In this document: in pieces, positions 9,961 to 19,753 of the stretch
Numbering within the stretch: the stretch's first letter is position 1
Layout: every line of letters starts with the position of its first letter
NCBI GenBank assembly: GCA_021772635.1
Contig: JAJFLP010000113.1
Location: forward strand, 83,309-147,308
Source of the DNA: Verrucomicrobiota bacterium
GTDB lineage: Bacteria > Verrucomicrobiota > Lentisphaeria > JABSQK01 > JAJFLO01
Length of the DNA: 64,000 nucleotides
Direction: 5' to 3'
The notes under the pieces: generated by a model
What the model was told of the DNA's origin: nothing
Databases searched by the model: none
Seen by the model: the letters and a program-made list of their open reading frames with translations, nothing else
Program-made: the position numbers and the translations under genes

Positions 9961-10131
9961 GCAGAATGGGGGCAGAAGAGTCCAACCGCTGCGCGGCGAA
10001 CATCTTTTGAATTTCAGGCACAGCGACGCATAACGACGCATAACGACGATGCGACAGCATCGCCTCACATGAGACGTTGCACCTGACAAGGCCAAAATGC
10101 GACTCGCAAAATATCAATTATTTACGCAATC
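9961..10131. repeat. About 170-bp dispersed repeat, copy 1
   Basis: The segment from GCAGAATGGGGGCAGAAGAG to TATCAATTATTTACGCAATC is about 85-90 percent identical by eye to 31390-31551. This copy has a small local duplication, ACGACGCATA, not seen in the other. It contains an internal hairpin (GATGCGACAGCATC). In both places the repeat abuts a CTAG-ended element. The ORF track frame here (60 aa, minus) is produced by the repeat. Confidence 0.75.
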
Positions 10132-10140
10132 ATATAACCA

Positions 10141-10322
10141 CTAGCCTGATCTATGCACAAACTTTCTACTGCGAGCACGCATTGTACATGACCTAAATGA
10201 GTTACAAAGAACCCAAGACTTTGAAATACTCGCTATTCCTTCAGCCTTGAAACCTTCGTAACTCATTGATCTCAAAAACACTGCGAACTCTCGTAACGAA
10301 ATTGATGCATAGATCAGGCTAG
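10141..10322. mobile_element. CTAG-bounded 182-bp inverted-repeat element
   Basis: Begins CTAGCCTGATCTATGCA and ends with its exact reverse complement TGCATAGATCAGGCTAG, a perfect 17-bp terminal inverted repeat. It carries no ORF. A second full copy lies inverted at 33609-33791, and partial copies at 20600, 28748, 31558 and 62367. It sits 98 bp upstream of a RAYT gene, which is the likely but unproven source of its mobility. Confidence 0.8.
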
Positions 10323-10419
10323 TTTGCGTGACGAAACGTCACACTCGTTTAGAAATGGGAAGACATGAATCAGGAAAGACAGTCAAGTATTATCAAGAAT
10401 GTCTGGAGGAAACGATAAA

Positions 10420-11208
10420 ATGAGGCAATGGCGACGTGATCTGCTGAAAGGATGTTGCTACCATATCGTCCAACGCTGCCATGAACGTCGATTTCTGTTT
10501 CGATTTTCTCGTGATCGCAACAACTACTTATCGCGTCTCTGGCAGTTACGCCAAAAATACCGTGTGGTTCTTCTCGATTATATACTCACCTCCAACCACG
10601 TGCATCTATTGATATGGGCGAAAAACCCTGCCGAGATTTCTGAAAGCATGCGTTTTCTACAAGGAGCGTCTGCACAGGATTATAACCGGCGAAAGTGCCG
10701 GGAAGGCGCATTTTGGCGCGGGCGATATCAGGCAACGATTGTCCAACGCGGAATACATACTGCTCGATGTCTGTTTTACCTCGATTTCAACATGATTCGC
10801 GCCGGTGTTGTCAAGCATCCGGAAGACTGGCGGTGGTCGGGATACCAGGAACTTTCGGGGAGGCGACGACGATATCGCACGATAGAGATTCCGAAATTAC
10901 AGAATTTTATTGGACTCAAATTCGACAATGAAGAATCGTTTAGAAATTGGTATCGTGAAGAGATAAATAAGTTATCATCGAATTCCCACAAACGCGTCGG
11001 CTGCTGGAGTGACTCCGTAGCCGTCGGGGATCTCGAGTGGATCTCAAAACTGTCTCAAATTGTTCCACATGGGCGCAAGAAAATATTTCAGATACCCAAA
11101 TCAAACGCCTTTGGAGTTAATGAGAAGACGACATCCTTCGCGCTGATAACATCAGAAAAGAATCGCGCGTATTTCACTAGAAACCTTCTCGAAACACGCT
11201 ATGACTAG
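10420..11208 (+). CDS. REP-associated tyrosine transposase (RAYT, Y1/IS200-like)
   Basis: About 262 residues from the ATG at 10420, which has TGGAGGA upstream; the track start at 10399 is seven codons earlier. The HUH motif is N-H60-V-H62-L in SNHVHLLIW, and the catalytic tyrosine is probably Y88 in QDYNRR. The family nicks single-stranded DNA at REP-type hairpins and is usually a single-copy, domesticated gene. The 182-bp palindrome-ended element just upstream fits that role. A C-terminal extension of about 90 residues shows no known motif. Confidence 0.88.
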   Translation: MRQWRRDLLKGCCYHIVQRCHERRFLFRFSRDRNNYLSRLWQLRQKYRVVLLDYILTSNHVHLLIWAKNPAEISESMRFLQGASAQDYNRRKCREGAFWRGRYQATIVQRGIHTARCLFYLDFNMIRAGVVKHPEDWRWSGYQELSGRRRRYRTIEIPKLQNFIGLKFDNEESFRNWYREEINKLSSNSHKRVGCWSDSVAVGDLEWISKLSQIVPHGRKKIFQIPKSNAFGVNEKTTSFALITSEKNRAYFTRNLLETRYD

Positions 11209-11376
11209 AACCATATTATCCGGCCTTATATTGGGCGTACCCGGGCGTTGTAAACAGGCGTAAGAATATCACCATGAATTTTGCACGTGACATACGACCA
11301 CCGGACGCTGCGCCAAGGAAACCAATCGGTTTCTGCCGAAGGCGATTGCTCGATACAATGGGGTTTCATTCACGGA

Positions 11377-12306
11377 CTAATCCATCGTAGCGGAAGACGG
11401 CGCCATTTCGTGGATCAAGCCGAATAAGCGTTCAGCTACTAGGGGAACCCGCGGGCCTGGTACCAGAAAAAAATCGTCGGTAAAGATGTAAATTCGTTGA
11501 TTGGTTACCGCGGGGGTCGTCGCCAAAGATTGCCAATCTTCAATTAGCTCACCAAGATTGCTATCGCCGAGTTGTTCCCCGGGGCGAAACTCGATTATAA
11601 TCTCGGGCATTTCTCTAATTATAAACTCTCTACTGACCAGTGAATAATCGCGGCCAAGGTCGGAACATATATTCTCCCCGCCTGCGATGGATACCAGTTG
11701 GCCTAAAAACCCATTTGAATTTATAGTGGAAATATCATGAATTCCGGATTTCGAGCGGTTAACACAAATGAATGTTTTCACCCTTCGCCGCTGAGCGGCT
11801 GCGCTCCGGACATCATCCAGCGCTGACCTCATATTCTTAACCAGGTTCGCGGCTGCATCCGGACCACTCAACGCATCTCCCAGAAGCGAAATCGACTCGT
11901 AAATAGCGTTAAGGTCATCAAATCGTAGGCGGATAAATCTAATCCGATGCCGTCTGCAGAATTGGCCGAGCTTCCGATTTTTACCTTGGATAATAATACA
12001 GTCAGGCTTGAGGGTGAGGATTTTCTCGAAATTCGGCGTAATAAGATGACCGATTTTAATTTTGTTCCGGGTATCAGCAGGGAAATTACAGAAGTCACCG
12101 ACCGCAATAATGTCGTCACCCCGGCCTAGTGTATAAACGTATTCGGTTATCGTCGGCGAAAGCGTTATGATACGGTTGTAGCGGGTTGTCGAAGCGGGCG
12201 TAGGTGCATCTATCGCGGTGCCGCGATCGTGAACCATGAATGCGATCAGTCCGCCAGCTGCGAACAGGCAGAGAGGGAGAGATATAGTGGAAGCCTTAGA
12301 CCCCAT
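11377..12306 (-). CDS. Periplasmic-binding-protein-like (BtuF/FepB type), membrane anchored
   Basis: 309 residues. The N-terminus (ISLPLCLFAAGGLIAFMV) is an uncleaved anchor or signal. The rest matches the class III metal-chelate/cobalamin binding fold: RIITLSPTITEYVYTLGRGDDIIAVGD, then ILTLKPDCIIIQG, and a C-terminal lobe with IYIFTDDFFLVPGPR. The family delivers vitamin B12 or ferric siderophores to ABC importers. No permease or ATPase gene lies nearby, so the ligand is unknown and it may serve a distant system. The ATG at 12306 has only a weak ribosome binding site. Confidence 0.75.
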   Translation of the reverse strand: MGSKASTISLPLCLFAAGGLIAFMVHDRGTAIDAPTPASTTRYNRIITLSPTITEYVYTLGRGDDIIAVGDFCNFPADTRNKIKIGHLITPNFEKILTLKPDCIIIQGKNRKLGQFCRRHRIRFIRLRFDDLNAIYESISLLGDALSGPDAAANLVKNMRSALDDVRSAAAQRRRVKTFICVNRSKSGIHDISTINSNGFLGQLVSIAGGENICSDLGRDYSLVSREFIIREMPEIIIEFRPGEQLGDSNLGELIEDWQSLATTPAVTNQRIYIFTDDFFLVPGPRVPLVAERLFGLIHEMAPSSATMD

Positions 12307-12457
12307 ATTTTTAGAATTGGTTATGGAGTGATCGCGACGCCTCCATCGAAATCAAAACGTCAAGATATTATCGGCGGGCGAAAACGGTGTCATTCTCGGC
12401 CATAGCAACAGTTGAGATTACGTGTACGTGCAGGCAGTGGATCAGCGCCTAGGCTGC

Positions 12458-13360
12458 CTAGCCGATCGGCATAGTCAGACCTTCTCTGGCCCAGAAGATG
12501 TGCATTGGGGGATCAGCGGTATGGTATTTGGTACTATATTGCGACCATAAATCATTTAAGAACTTGTCTGTGTGCAACGGATCATGGTGGAAGAATGCGA
12601 GGTGACCGACCCCCGCCCGGTATGCCACTTCCAGGAGTACCGGAACTGACGTGTGCCCCCAGTGCGCTTTTGTCTTATACTCTTCCTCGGAATACTGGCC
12701 GTCAGCGATAAGGAGATCGGCGCCGTCTATGAACTCCAAGTATTCTTTCGCGTGTTTCTCCGTCTCCTCGGTTTTCTCATTGGAATTAAACATAATGTCC
12801 AACTCTACGTCGCTAGCGTAGATAATCTTCTTGCCGCCCGCCGAAATTTTGAACCGGACTGAGCCGCCGGGGTGATAAATCTGCTCTTGCCACTCAATAG
12901 AAAGATCGCCTAGCTGTAAAGGAGCATCCTCCGGCATCTCCTCAATGCTGAGATCAGATGCGAAGGTAGACATCTCAACCGGGAAATATTGTGTATCCAT
13001 TTGGTCACTTAATATCGACTCTAGAAAGCCCTCTTTATTCGGGCTGCCATATATAACGAGCTTATTCCCCTTGATATACGCGGGTCCGAAAAAAGGAAGG
13101 CCTTGGATATGATCCCAATGCGTATGGCTCAAGAGTAGGTGAAGCGACAATTGTTTCTGGCCTTTGGCCGCCGCCTCGCTCAACAACTCTAAACCGCAAT
13201 TACGGATTCCGGAACCGGCATCTATAATCACCAGGGTATCTTTATACATCACCGAAACACATGGAGTATTCCCGCCGAATTTCTCCGTCGTGCGACCCGG
13301 CGTTGGAATAGAACCGCGCGTTCCCCAAAACGTAACCTGAGGTTGATTTGCAGTTGACAT
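12458..13360 (-). CDS. Metallo-beta-lactamase-fold hydrolase
   Basis: 300 residues. The metal-binding motif HTHWDH occupies 79-84, with further ligands in YASDVE, HWGHTS and FHHDP. The start FWGTRGSIPTPG is typical of the ribonuclease Z/phosphodiesterase-like branch that often accompanies cyclic-nucleotide or stress signalling genes. Its ATG overlaps the TAA of the FHA-domain gene by one base (TAATG), so the two are translationally coupled. A phosphodiesterase role is likely but the substrate is not known. Confidence 0.85.
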   Translation of the reverse strand: MSTANQPQVTFWGTRGSIPTPGRTTEKFGGNTPCVSVMYKDTLVIIDAGSGIRNCGLELLSEAAAKGQKQLSLHLLLSHTHWDHIQGLPFFGPAYIKGNKLVIYGSPNKEGFLESILSDQMDTQYFPVEMSTFASDLSIEEMPEDAPLQLGDLSIEWQEQIYHPGGSVRFKISAGGKKIIYASDVELDIMFNSNEKTEETEKHAKEYLEFIDGADLLIADGQYSEEEYKTKAHWGHTSVPVLLEVAYRAGVGHLAFFHHDPLHTDKFLNDLWSQYSTKYHTADPPMHIFWAREGLTMPIG

Positions 13361-13932
13361 TAGACTCCCCGTACCCTTTCTTCGATAAAAACGATTTTTG
13401 CCTCGCCAATGTCAATACGGTCGTTGTTCCTCAAAACGCATCTTACAACTTTGATACCGTTGACATAAGTCCCGTTCGTACTGCCCAAATCCTGTATGTA
13501 ATACTCCTCATTCCTAAAATAAATTCTCGCATGGACTCTGGATATACCCCCCAATGGCAGTGTAAGCTTACACTCTTGCGTACGGCCTATTTTAACCTCT
13601 TCCTCACCCAACTCGAATCCGTTAGCCCCGGGCCTTAAGCCGTAGACTTCAAGATATGCCTTCTGCGAAATCGATATTTCCCCGGCAATCCCGCGTCGCG
13701 AAAATTGCATCGTGGACATGCTAATGCCTTCGCTGTCGGGGTCCGCATCCTTTATCTTCACGCCGAGCACAGTGTCGCACTCGTTTGCCGACAGTAACTC
13801 TGCTACCCTCTCTTTTTCATCCGGCGGGACGATTGGGACATCACTTCCGCGGGTGAATCGAGTTTTCGCCAGATCCGTTACTTTTTCACGATCGCGGATC
13901 ACGGTTTCCGGTTTTTTATTAGAGTCACACAT
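13360..13932 (-). CDS. FHA-domain protein
   Basis: About 190 residues from the ATG at 13932; the track start at 14022 adds 30 residues with little coding character, and neither start has a good Shine-Dalgarno. The C-terminal 90 residues form a forkhead-associated domain: VKIGRTQECKL, ISRVHARIYF, YYIQDLGSTNGTYVNG. This domain binds phosphothreonine. The N-terminal half has no known motif. It is coupled to the metallo-hydrolase and lies downstream of two Hsp70-like genes. No Ser/Thr kinase was seen in the window. Confidence 0.88.
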   Translation of the reverse strand: MCDSNKKPETVIRDREKVTDLAKTRFTRGSDVPIVPPDEKERVAELLSANECDTVLGVKIKDADPDSEGISMSTMQFSRRGIAGEISISQKAYLEVYGLRPGANGFELGEEEVKIGRTQECKLTLPLGGISRVHARIYFRNEEYYIQDLGSTNGTYVNGIKVVRCVLRNNDRIDIGEAKIVFIEERVRGV

Positions 13933-14386
13933 ACGGCGTACGGATGGCAACGCTGAAGCTTGGTGCGCACTAAATATAATAAAGTTTGTCGGCGTCCGAG
14001 TACTCACCGTTAGTGCGGCCATTCAGCCACATCGTCTACTTAATTAATAGCTTTTTACAACATAGTCCATGATCAGCATATTTCGCAAACTCCTAAAATA
14101 TATACCTGATGCTTAGATCGTCAAGTAAACCGCGCCAAGTAAAATTCGCCTGAATTGACCAAGCCGGTCGACTAAAGAATAGTCCGGCGGGCCGGGGACT
14201 CTCAGCGTTCGTTAAAAATATAAACGTAGTCTATTACGACGTATACTGATTGTTTCAGAGTTTTCGATCCGGTCGTCAGTTGCTCAGCGGGAATTTCCGC
14301 CGTCGTTGATGCTCGACAGTAGAAGTATGGGGGCGTGACCCCGGAAGGAAGTATTGCTCGGAATTCCCCCGCGAGAGAGATCGGCG
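13933..14386. other. Gap between FHA gene and Hsp70/DUF3731 gene
   Basis: 454 bp. It may hold a promoter for the FHA gene. A fragment CAGAGTTTTCGATCCGGTCG near 14257 resembles the loop side of the interspersed hairpin repeat but the rest of the repeat is not recognisable. No gene was found. Confidence 0.4.
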
Positions 14387-17197
14387 TCAGCGGTCTATTG
14401 ATAAGCCCAGTGGTAGTTTATCCGACAAAAGCTGCTCCAGGAGTTCACTGGAGTTTAGTGATTCGGGTCCAGTCGGGTTTATCCAGCGGGGATTGCATTG
14501 TCGCGTCTGTAGAAATTCAAGCGTTGCTGCTACAGTTTCCGAAGGTAAGTCAATGTTTCTGTCGCCAGTAACCGTTGCCAATTGTGCGGCGCTAAAGAGT
14601 TGCATATCTCTCGCCGCTCGCGAGGGGCTCGCTGCGGCTATCTTTTTCAACCAATTCCGCGCAACTAACGGGGGAACCACTGACGCCAATGGGCCGTGAA
14701 ACAGCCGTCGCGCTCCGACGCGGGCCAGGACCCAGTATTCGAAAGGTTCGAGAACATCCACTCTTTCCAAAAGTACAGTTGCGATCGATATCTTCAGTTG
14801 TATGGAAACAGCTTCAAGTGACCCCAGACAACGCCACATCTCGGTCTTCGTTTGAGCGCCTTCGCGAATCTTCCGGCGATAGACGCCCTTCGGGAATAGA
14901 AGTTTGCGTAGGCGATTCGCGATTGTGATCTGATGACCGCCTTTCAGGCCGGCTGCGATTCGCCGCCAGAATACCCACCATTCCGCGGTGGCCTGGGGAT
15001 TCTTCGAGTATCTCACGTCATCGAACCATATTTTCCAGATTTCTCGAACGCGGAGCTGGTCAGCCGGGTCGCCGAAACCCGGACGTAGACAGAACCCCGC
15101 GAGATTCAACCAGCGTGTCTCATGTTCGGCGGAGTTCCCACGGGTTTGTTTTAGGCTGATCATTGTATCGGCGAGTTCCCGAAGCAACTGGATCGACCAG
15201 TCGCGCCGCGGGATATCGAGTTCTTTTTCCAAAAGGCCGAACAGCGCCGGCAGATCGCGCCCGTGACCATTGAAGCGACTTTCGATGATTTGTTGCGCAC
15301 CCGTTACTTTGGCCGCATCTAGAATAATCTCCGGCCCTTGGCTATTCGCAGAATCGGCCGCATCGCGAATTGACCGAAGGTCGAATTTCAGCGGCCATTT
15401 GTGATCTGTTTGTGTGGACAAAATAGACAACTCTAGAGAACCGACTTCTGTAAGCCGCGTCACAACCGTAACGTCGATTGACCGCTTTTCTGATTTGCCG
15501 AATCGTACCACGGTTAGTAACGGCGCAACCGCCGACAGCTCCTCGCGATCAGAGATTGTGTCGCCGGGACGATCGGTTAGGCGTGTTGCGCTGCTGTAGA
15601 GATTGAAGAGTGCTCTCATATTCGTTTGGAGGAAAAATTTCCCCGGAACCGCAACCTCCACGTTCTCATCAGTATCCCGTGCGATCACGCAAATCAATTG
15701 CTTCTTATGTTGGCTATCCTCGACCTCAATGTAATAAGAGCGCGCGATTCCGCCTTTTACCTTGATACCTAGACCGCGCCTAACTTTTCCGTAGTAAGCG
15801 GCACCTAATGTAACTGCCAGTGAATAGTCCGTAACCTTTAGTTCCGTGGGCGGAGAATTATTAGGGAACCACGACGCGATCGTCGAAATGATTCTGCTCC
15901 GGATTTGCGGTGGAATCATTGTCCCGCCGTTAAACAGTATCTTGTCGGGATACGAAAGTGCCCGCTCTGATTCGGAGTCCACTCGGGAATCCCGAAGATC
16001 AGACAGAGATTCAGGGCCGGAGGTCTTCCGAAACTCCAGTTCACGCGCGATGCGATCGGCACTGCGAAGAAAACTCAGGATATGGTGGGTTATCGCTGGG
16101 TTCGAGGCGTACGGAAGTCCCATTTGACGAATACCGGAACGCCGCGTTTCCACCGCCTCATCAGGTCTTAGTTTAGGGAAGAAACCAGATTCAATAATTT
16201 CCATTAAATGTGTTTTTCCCAGTACTGCGGATTTGGCGTTTTTTATCACCGAACTGCCGCGGGCCATGAGCGTTATATTTACGGATTCTCTGTCTTCCGA
16301 GAGCAGTGATTCCTTCGCACGCCGGCACGTTTGGCACAGTTCAGACCAATCACAACTGTTGAGTTCAATCCTCCATTCTTTCTCAACATGCCGGGCGATC
16401 GCGATATCGATATTATCTCCGCCTAGTAAAAGATGATCTCCTACCGCGTATCGGTGTAGTACATTGCTGCTATCCATTTGGACTAGGGAAAGATCCGTTG
16501 TTCCGCCGCCAATATCGGCTATTAAGATCTGTTCGCCCGGCTTGATAATTTCTTGCCATTGCCCCTCTTGTTTGTGTAGCCAAGCGTAGAAGGCAGCGAG
16601 TGGCTCCTCGACGAGAACCAGGTTTTCGAAGCCGGCTTGCTTCGCCGCGTCAATTGTCAATTCTCTAGCCGTTTCATCGAAACTCGCAGGAATCGTGAGG
16701 ATGACTTGCTGGTTCTCGATCACACACCTTGATCCCGAGCTGTCCTTCAACCGTCCAAATTTATGATTCCACGCATGTCTAATGTGTGTTAGATACATCG
16801 CTGATACGGTAACGGGGGACACGGTGGCCGAGCCAGAGTCCCCGCTCCAGGGTAATATCGCTTGGGTCCGGTCGACACCAGCGTGTGCTAGCCAGGACTT
16901 GGCGGAACTCACTAATCGATCCGCGCTTGCGGCACCGTGGTCGCGGGCAAATTGACCGAGTACATATTCTCGGCTTGCGGACCAGGGCAGGTCCAGCAAG
17001 CCGTCGTTCGATTCGGCTGGCGTTGGCAAATAGCAGAACGCGGGGAAAAGAGGTTTCTCATCGTATTCGCCGAAAGTAACGATTTGAGTAATTGGGAACG
17101 GACAGATTCGGGTATCATCGGTTTCCGTATCGATATACGAAACAGCCGTGTTCGTTGTTCCCAGATCAATGCCGATAATAAATCTGGAGTCAAGCAT
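14387..17197 (-). CDS. Hsp70-family protein with DUF3731-type C-terminal region
   Basis: 936 residues. The actin-like ATPase domain is intact: IGIDLGTTNTAVSY (8-21), SSAKSWL, VEEPLAAFYAW, IADIGGGTTDLSL, LLGGDNID, and LFNGGTMIPP. The last 350 residues replace the normal peptide-binding domain and lid and correspond to the long extension of the DUF3731 Hsp70 subfamily. The start at 17197 has AGAGG upstream. A shorter Hsp70 paralog and a DUF2760 gene lie upstream in the same direction, the known gene set of this subfamily. The client and function are not established. Confidence 0.85.
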   Translation of the reverse strand: MLDSRFIIGIDLGTTNTAVSYIDTETDDTRICPFPITQIVTFGEYDEKPLFPAFCYLPTPAESNDGLLDLPWSASREYVLGQFARDHGAASADRLVSSAKSWLAHAGVDRTQAILPWSGDSGSATVSPVTVSAMYLTHIRHAWNHKFGRLKDSSGSRCVIENQQVILTIPASFDETARELTIDAAKQAGFENLVLVEEPLAAFYAWLHKQEGQWQEIIKPGEQILIADIGGGTTDLSLVQMDSSNVLHRYAVGDHLLLGGDNIDIAIARHVEKEWRIELNSCDWSELCQTCRRAKESLLSEDRESVNITLMARGSSVIKNAKSAVLGKTHLMEIIESGFFPKLRPDEAVETRRSGIRQMGLPYASNPAITHHILSFLRSADRIARELEFRKTSGPESLSDLRDSRVDSESERALSYPDKILFNGGTMIPPQIRSRIISTIASWFPNNSPPTELKVTDYSLAVTLGAAYYGKVRRGLGIKVKGGIARSYYIEVEDSQHKKQLICVIARDTDENVEVAVPGKFFLQTNMRALFNLYSSATRLTDRPGDTISDREELSAVAPLLTVVRFGKSEKRSIDVTVVTRLTEVGSLELSILSTQTDHKWPLKFDLRSIRDAADSANSQGPEIILDAAKVTGAQQIIESRFNGHGRDLPALFGLLEKELDIPRRDWSIQLLRELADTMISLKQTRGNSAEHETRWLNLAGFCLRPGFGDPADQLRVREIWKIWFDDVRYSKNPQATAEWWVFWRRIAAGLKGGHQITIANRLRKLLFPKGVYRRKIREGAQTKTEMWRCLGSLEAVSIQLKISIATVLLERVDVLEPFEYWVLARVGARRLFHGPLASVVPPLVARNWLKKIAAASPSRAARDMQLFSAAQLATVTGDRNIDLPSETVAATLEFLQTRQCNPRWINPTGPESLNSSELLEQLLSDKLPLGLSIDR

Positions 17198-17288
17198 CGG
17201 AGCCTCTAAATTTTCAATTGTGAAAGTAGCCTGATCTAGACTAGACTACAGGCAGTCTAACTTTTAGTCCGCATCGACGGACAAGAGT

Positions 17289-17381
17289 TATACCAACAAT
17301 CTCAGAGTTTTCGAAAACTCGTCCGAAGTCTCTTACTCAACCATTTTGATGTCGTCCAAAAATTGTACCGCTTGCGGTATA
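17289..17381. repeat. Interspersed double-hairpin repeat, copy D (between the two Hsp70 genes)
   Basis: TATACCAACAATC, then GAGTTTTCGAAAACTCG, ATGTCGTCCAAAAATTGTAC, ending CCGCTTGCGGTATA. It nearly matches copy A. The 352-bp gap 17198-17549 also contains TAGCCTGATCTAGACTAGACTA near 17230, a scrap of the CTAG-ended element. No gene is present. Confidence 0.75.
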
Positions 17382-17549
17382 ACTTAAGGTTGATCGCGCA
17401 GAGATTCCGATCGGTATAGCGAAAACGCTAAGAAGATCAGCAGAAATACGTCGAACAACTGCGTCACAAGGAGGGTGTTACTATTGAACGAGAGGCGTGC
17501 TCGTGGTAGCAATTCGTACGTAGCTTACGATACCTCTACACAAAAATAA

Positions 17550-19361
17550 TCAACCCGCGGTATCTGCAGCCCTCAGCTCGTACTCAAGTTTCCAATTCCG
17601 CTTGCCGGCATGTTCCGCGCAGGAGAGTTGCAGGGTACCGATTTCTGACAGGAAAGCGTTCAAGTGGATAGGAACAACTGTTCCAGATGGTGTCTCATCA
17701 TCGGCGGGTAACTCCGCTGATAACACCGGTAGCTCGCGAACATCAGCTCGTTCGATATCGTCGATCATTTCACCGGGCTGGTCGGTCTTCCTCGTATTCG
17801 AGGCGAAGAACCTGTATTCTGTTCTCTCTCCAACAACAAGCCCCAAGCCGGAGAATGGGATATTCACTTCGGAGCCTTCTTCCAGTCCAAACGGTACGAC
17901 GCATAGTGCCTGCATTCGCGGTTTGAATCCAGGGACAGCCGGCATTGACGACTCGATTCCCACATAATACGAATGTGGACTCCCGGCTTTGATGCGAATC
18001 GCTTTACCCAGAGAGACGTATCCATACCAGCACGCGCCGGCCGCAACCGCCAGGTCGGGTGTCTCGACGTCGAGTACGTTGATATCACCATCTCCGTCCT
18101 TCCAGTCCATGAGGGCGTCGGTAATTCGCGTCCTCAGCGGTTTCGCCTTGGTCACGCCGCCATTGAATAGGATGCCGGAGGGTAACTCTGGGCGATCGGC
18201 GTTCGCTGGCAAGCAATGGGATGAGAGAAAAGCCGCCAAATGCTTCGTTACCGCCGGATCCGACTCATAGTTTAACCCGAAGACTCGCAATCCAGTGCGA
18301 GTCTCGAGCGATGGTTTATCTCCGAGTTCGCACGCCGGGAAAAAGCCGTCCATGAGGGTGCGCTCGACCATTTCCATCGTTAACTCGGTGTTTATCGTCC
18401 CGCCGATTACGCTACTGCCGCGGCCCAGCACCGTGATTTTCTGAGGCGATGACTGTGGTGTGTTGAATAAAATTTCTTTAGCTCCGCGGCACGCGTGCGT
18501 GAGCCCCGCGATCTGGTAGTTATCGAGGTGCAGCCCTTTGGTGCGCTCTAGTTCATTCGCGACACTATAGGCTAAAGCAAGATCCAGATTGTCTCCTCCC
18601 AGTAGAATATGGCTCCCAACGGCTATCCGGGTGAGACCCAAATTCCCGCCATCATCAACTACTTCGATCAGACTGAAATCTGTTGTGCCTCCGCCGATAT
18701 CGCATACCACAATTCTATCGCCCGGGACCACGGAGTCGCGCCAGTTCTCCTGGTTCTTTTGTAGCCAGGAATAGAACGCTGCCTGAGGTTCCTCAATAAG
18801 GGTAACGGATAAACCGGCTGACTGTGCGGCTTGGACCGTAAGTTCTCTGGCGACCGCGTCGAACGACGCAGGAACTGTAAGAATTATCTTCTGTTGTTCG
18901 ATCCGGTTATCGTCGTCATCAGACGCCATTGTATAGTTCCAGGCATCTTTTATGTGTTCCAAATAAAGCTTGGAAGCCTCTAACGGCGATAGTTTATTTT
19001 CTGATTCTTCCGCGGCCCACGGAAGGATTGAGGCCAATCGATCTACATTCGACGCACATAGCCACGACTTAGCAGAACTAACAGTCCGACCGGGCATCGC
19101 CGATGCATTGTCCCTTGCGAGTGTCCCGACAGAAAACTGACGGTCACTGCTCCACGGTAAATCTAAGGAACCATGGGTGAATTCCCCGGAACCTGGGAGG
19201 TATATAAACGATGGCAAGGTTTCACGCTCTTCGCATTCACCGAATTGCGACACTTGAATAATATTGAATATTCTCGGTTCCAGATCTTCCGCAGTCGGGT
19301 CCAAGTAGGATACCGCGACATTAGTCGTACCGAGATCTATCCCGATTATATACTTACACAT
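17550..19361 (-). CDS. Hsp70-family protein (short paralog)
   Basis: 603 residues from the ATG at 19361; the track start 60 bases earlier adds residues before the conserved MCKYIIGIDLGTTNVAVSYLD. Motifs: SSAKSWLC, IEEPQAAFYSWL, VCDIGGGTTDFSL, LLGGDNLDLAL and ILFNGGVTKAKPLR. It aligns along its whole length with the first two thirds of the 936-residue neighbour but lacks its long tail. It therefore looks like an ATPase-like partner rather than a classical DnaK with a peptide-binding lid. No DnaJ or GrpE gene is nearby. Confidence 0.85.
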   Translation of the reverse strand: MCKYIIGIDLGTTNVAVSYLDPTAEDLEPRIFNIIQVSQFGECEERETLPSFIYLPGSGEFTHGSLDLPWSSDRQFSVGTLARDNASAMPGRTVSSAKSWLCASNVDRLASILPWAAEESENKLSPLEASKLYLEHIKDAWNYTMASDDDDNRIEQQKIILTVPASFDAVARELTVQAAQSAGLSVTLIEEPQAAFYSWLQKNQENWRDSVVPGDRIVVCDIGGGTTDFSLIEVVDDGGNLGLTRIAVGSHILLGGDNLDLALAYSVANELERTKGLHLDNYQIAGLTHACRGAKEILFNTPQSSPQKITVLGRGSSVIGGTINTELTMEMVERTLMDGFFPACELGDKPSLETRTGLRVFGLNYESDPAVTKHLAAFLSSHCLPANADRPELPSGILFNGGVTKAKPLRTRITDALMDWKDGDGDINVLDVETPDLAVAAGACWYGYVSLGKAIRIKAGSPHSYYVGIESSMPAVPGFKPRMQALCVVPFGLEEGSEVNIPFSGLGLVVGERTEYRFFASNTRKTDQPGEMIDDIERADVRELPVLSAELPADDETPSGTVVPIHLNAFLSEIGTLQLSCAEHAGKRNWKLEYELRAADTAG

Positions 19362-19481
19362 AATTAAAGGCTCATCACAAAAGCTTGTATTTTCTGGCCG
19401 GGCTGCGGCGTAGTGCAACATTTACCACGGAGACACGGAGAAAACGAGTTGGAGAATTTTTAGTTTACCGTACCGCCAAAC

Positions 19482-19608
19482 TATACTGCCCGCGATCTCA
19501 TTCTGAATCGGGATTTATCAACAAGCAGTACAATTTTTGGAAGACTTTCAACTTATCACCTGAGGGATTCCGAACGGTATTTTCGAAAACCTAATGACGA
19601 TGGGTATA
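19482..19608. repeat. Interspersed double-hairpin repeat, copy E, variant
   Basis: Starts TATACTGCCCGCGATCTC and includes ATTTATCAACAAGCAGTAC, AATTTTTGGAAGACTTTC, and CCGAACGGTATTTTCGAAAACC. The left part, with its CCCGCGATCTC insert, is shared with 45690-45760. It occupies much of the 392-bp gap 19362-19753; nothing else was recognised there. Confidence 0.6.
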
Positions 19609-19753
19609 AAAAAGGACTTTATCACTAAGCACGATAGAGAGTTATGCTCGCCCCCGATACAGGGAGACTCTCGCCTATCTGTTCTGCCCAAACGGGCTCC
19701 GCGATTGCGGAGAGAGTTCGTCTATATGAAACGAGAATTGCACTGTTTGATGT

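Noticed and set aside
9935-10117. 60-aa minus-strand ORF after alr (and its relative at 31303-31536)
   Set aside because: Both are translations of the same dispersed repeat; similarity at protein level comes from the DNA repeat, not from a conserved gene.
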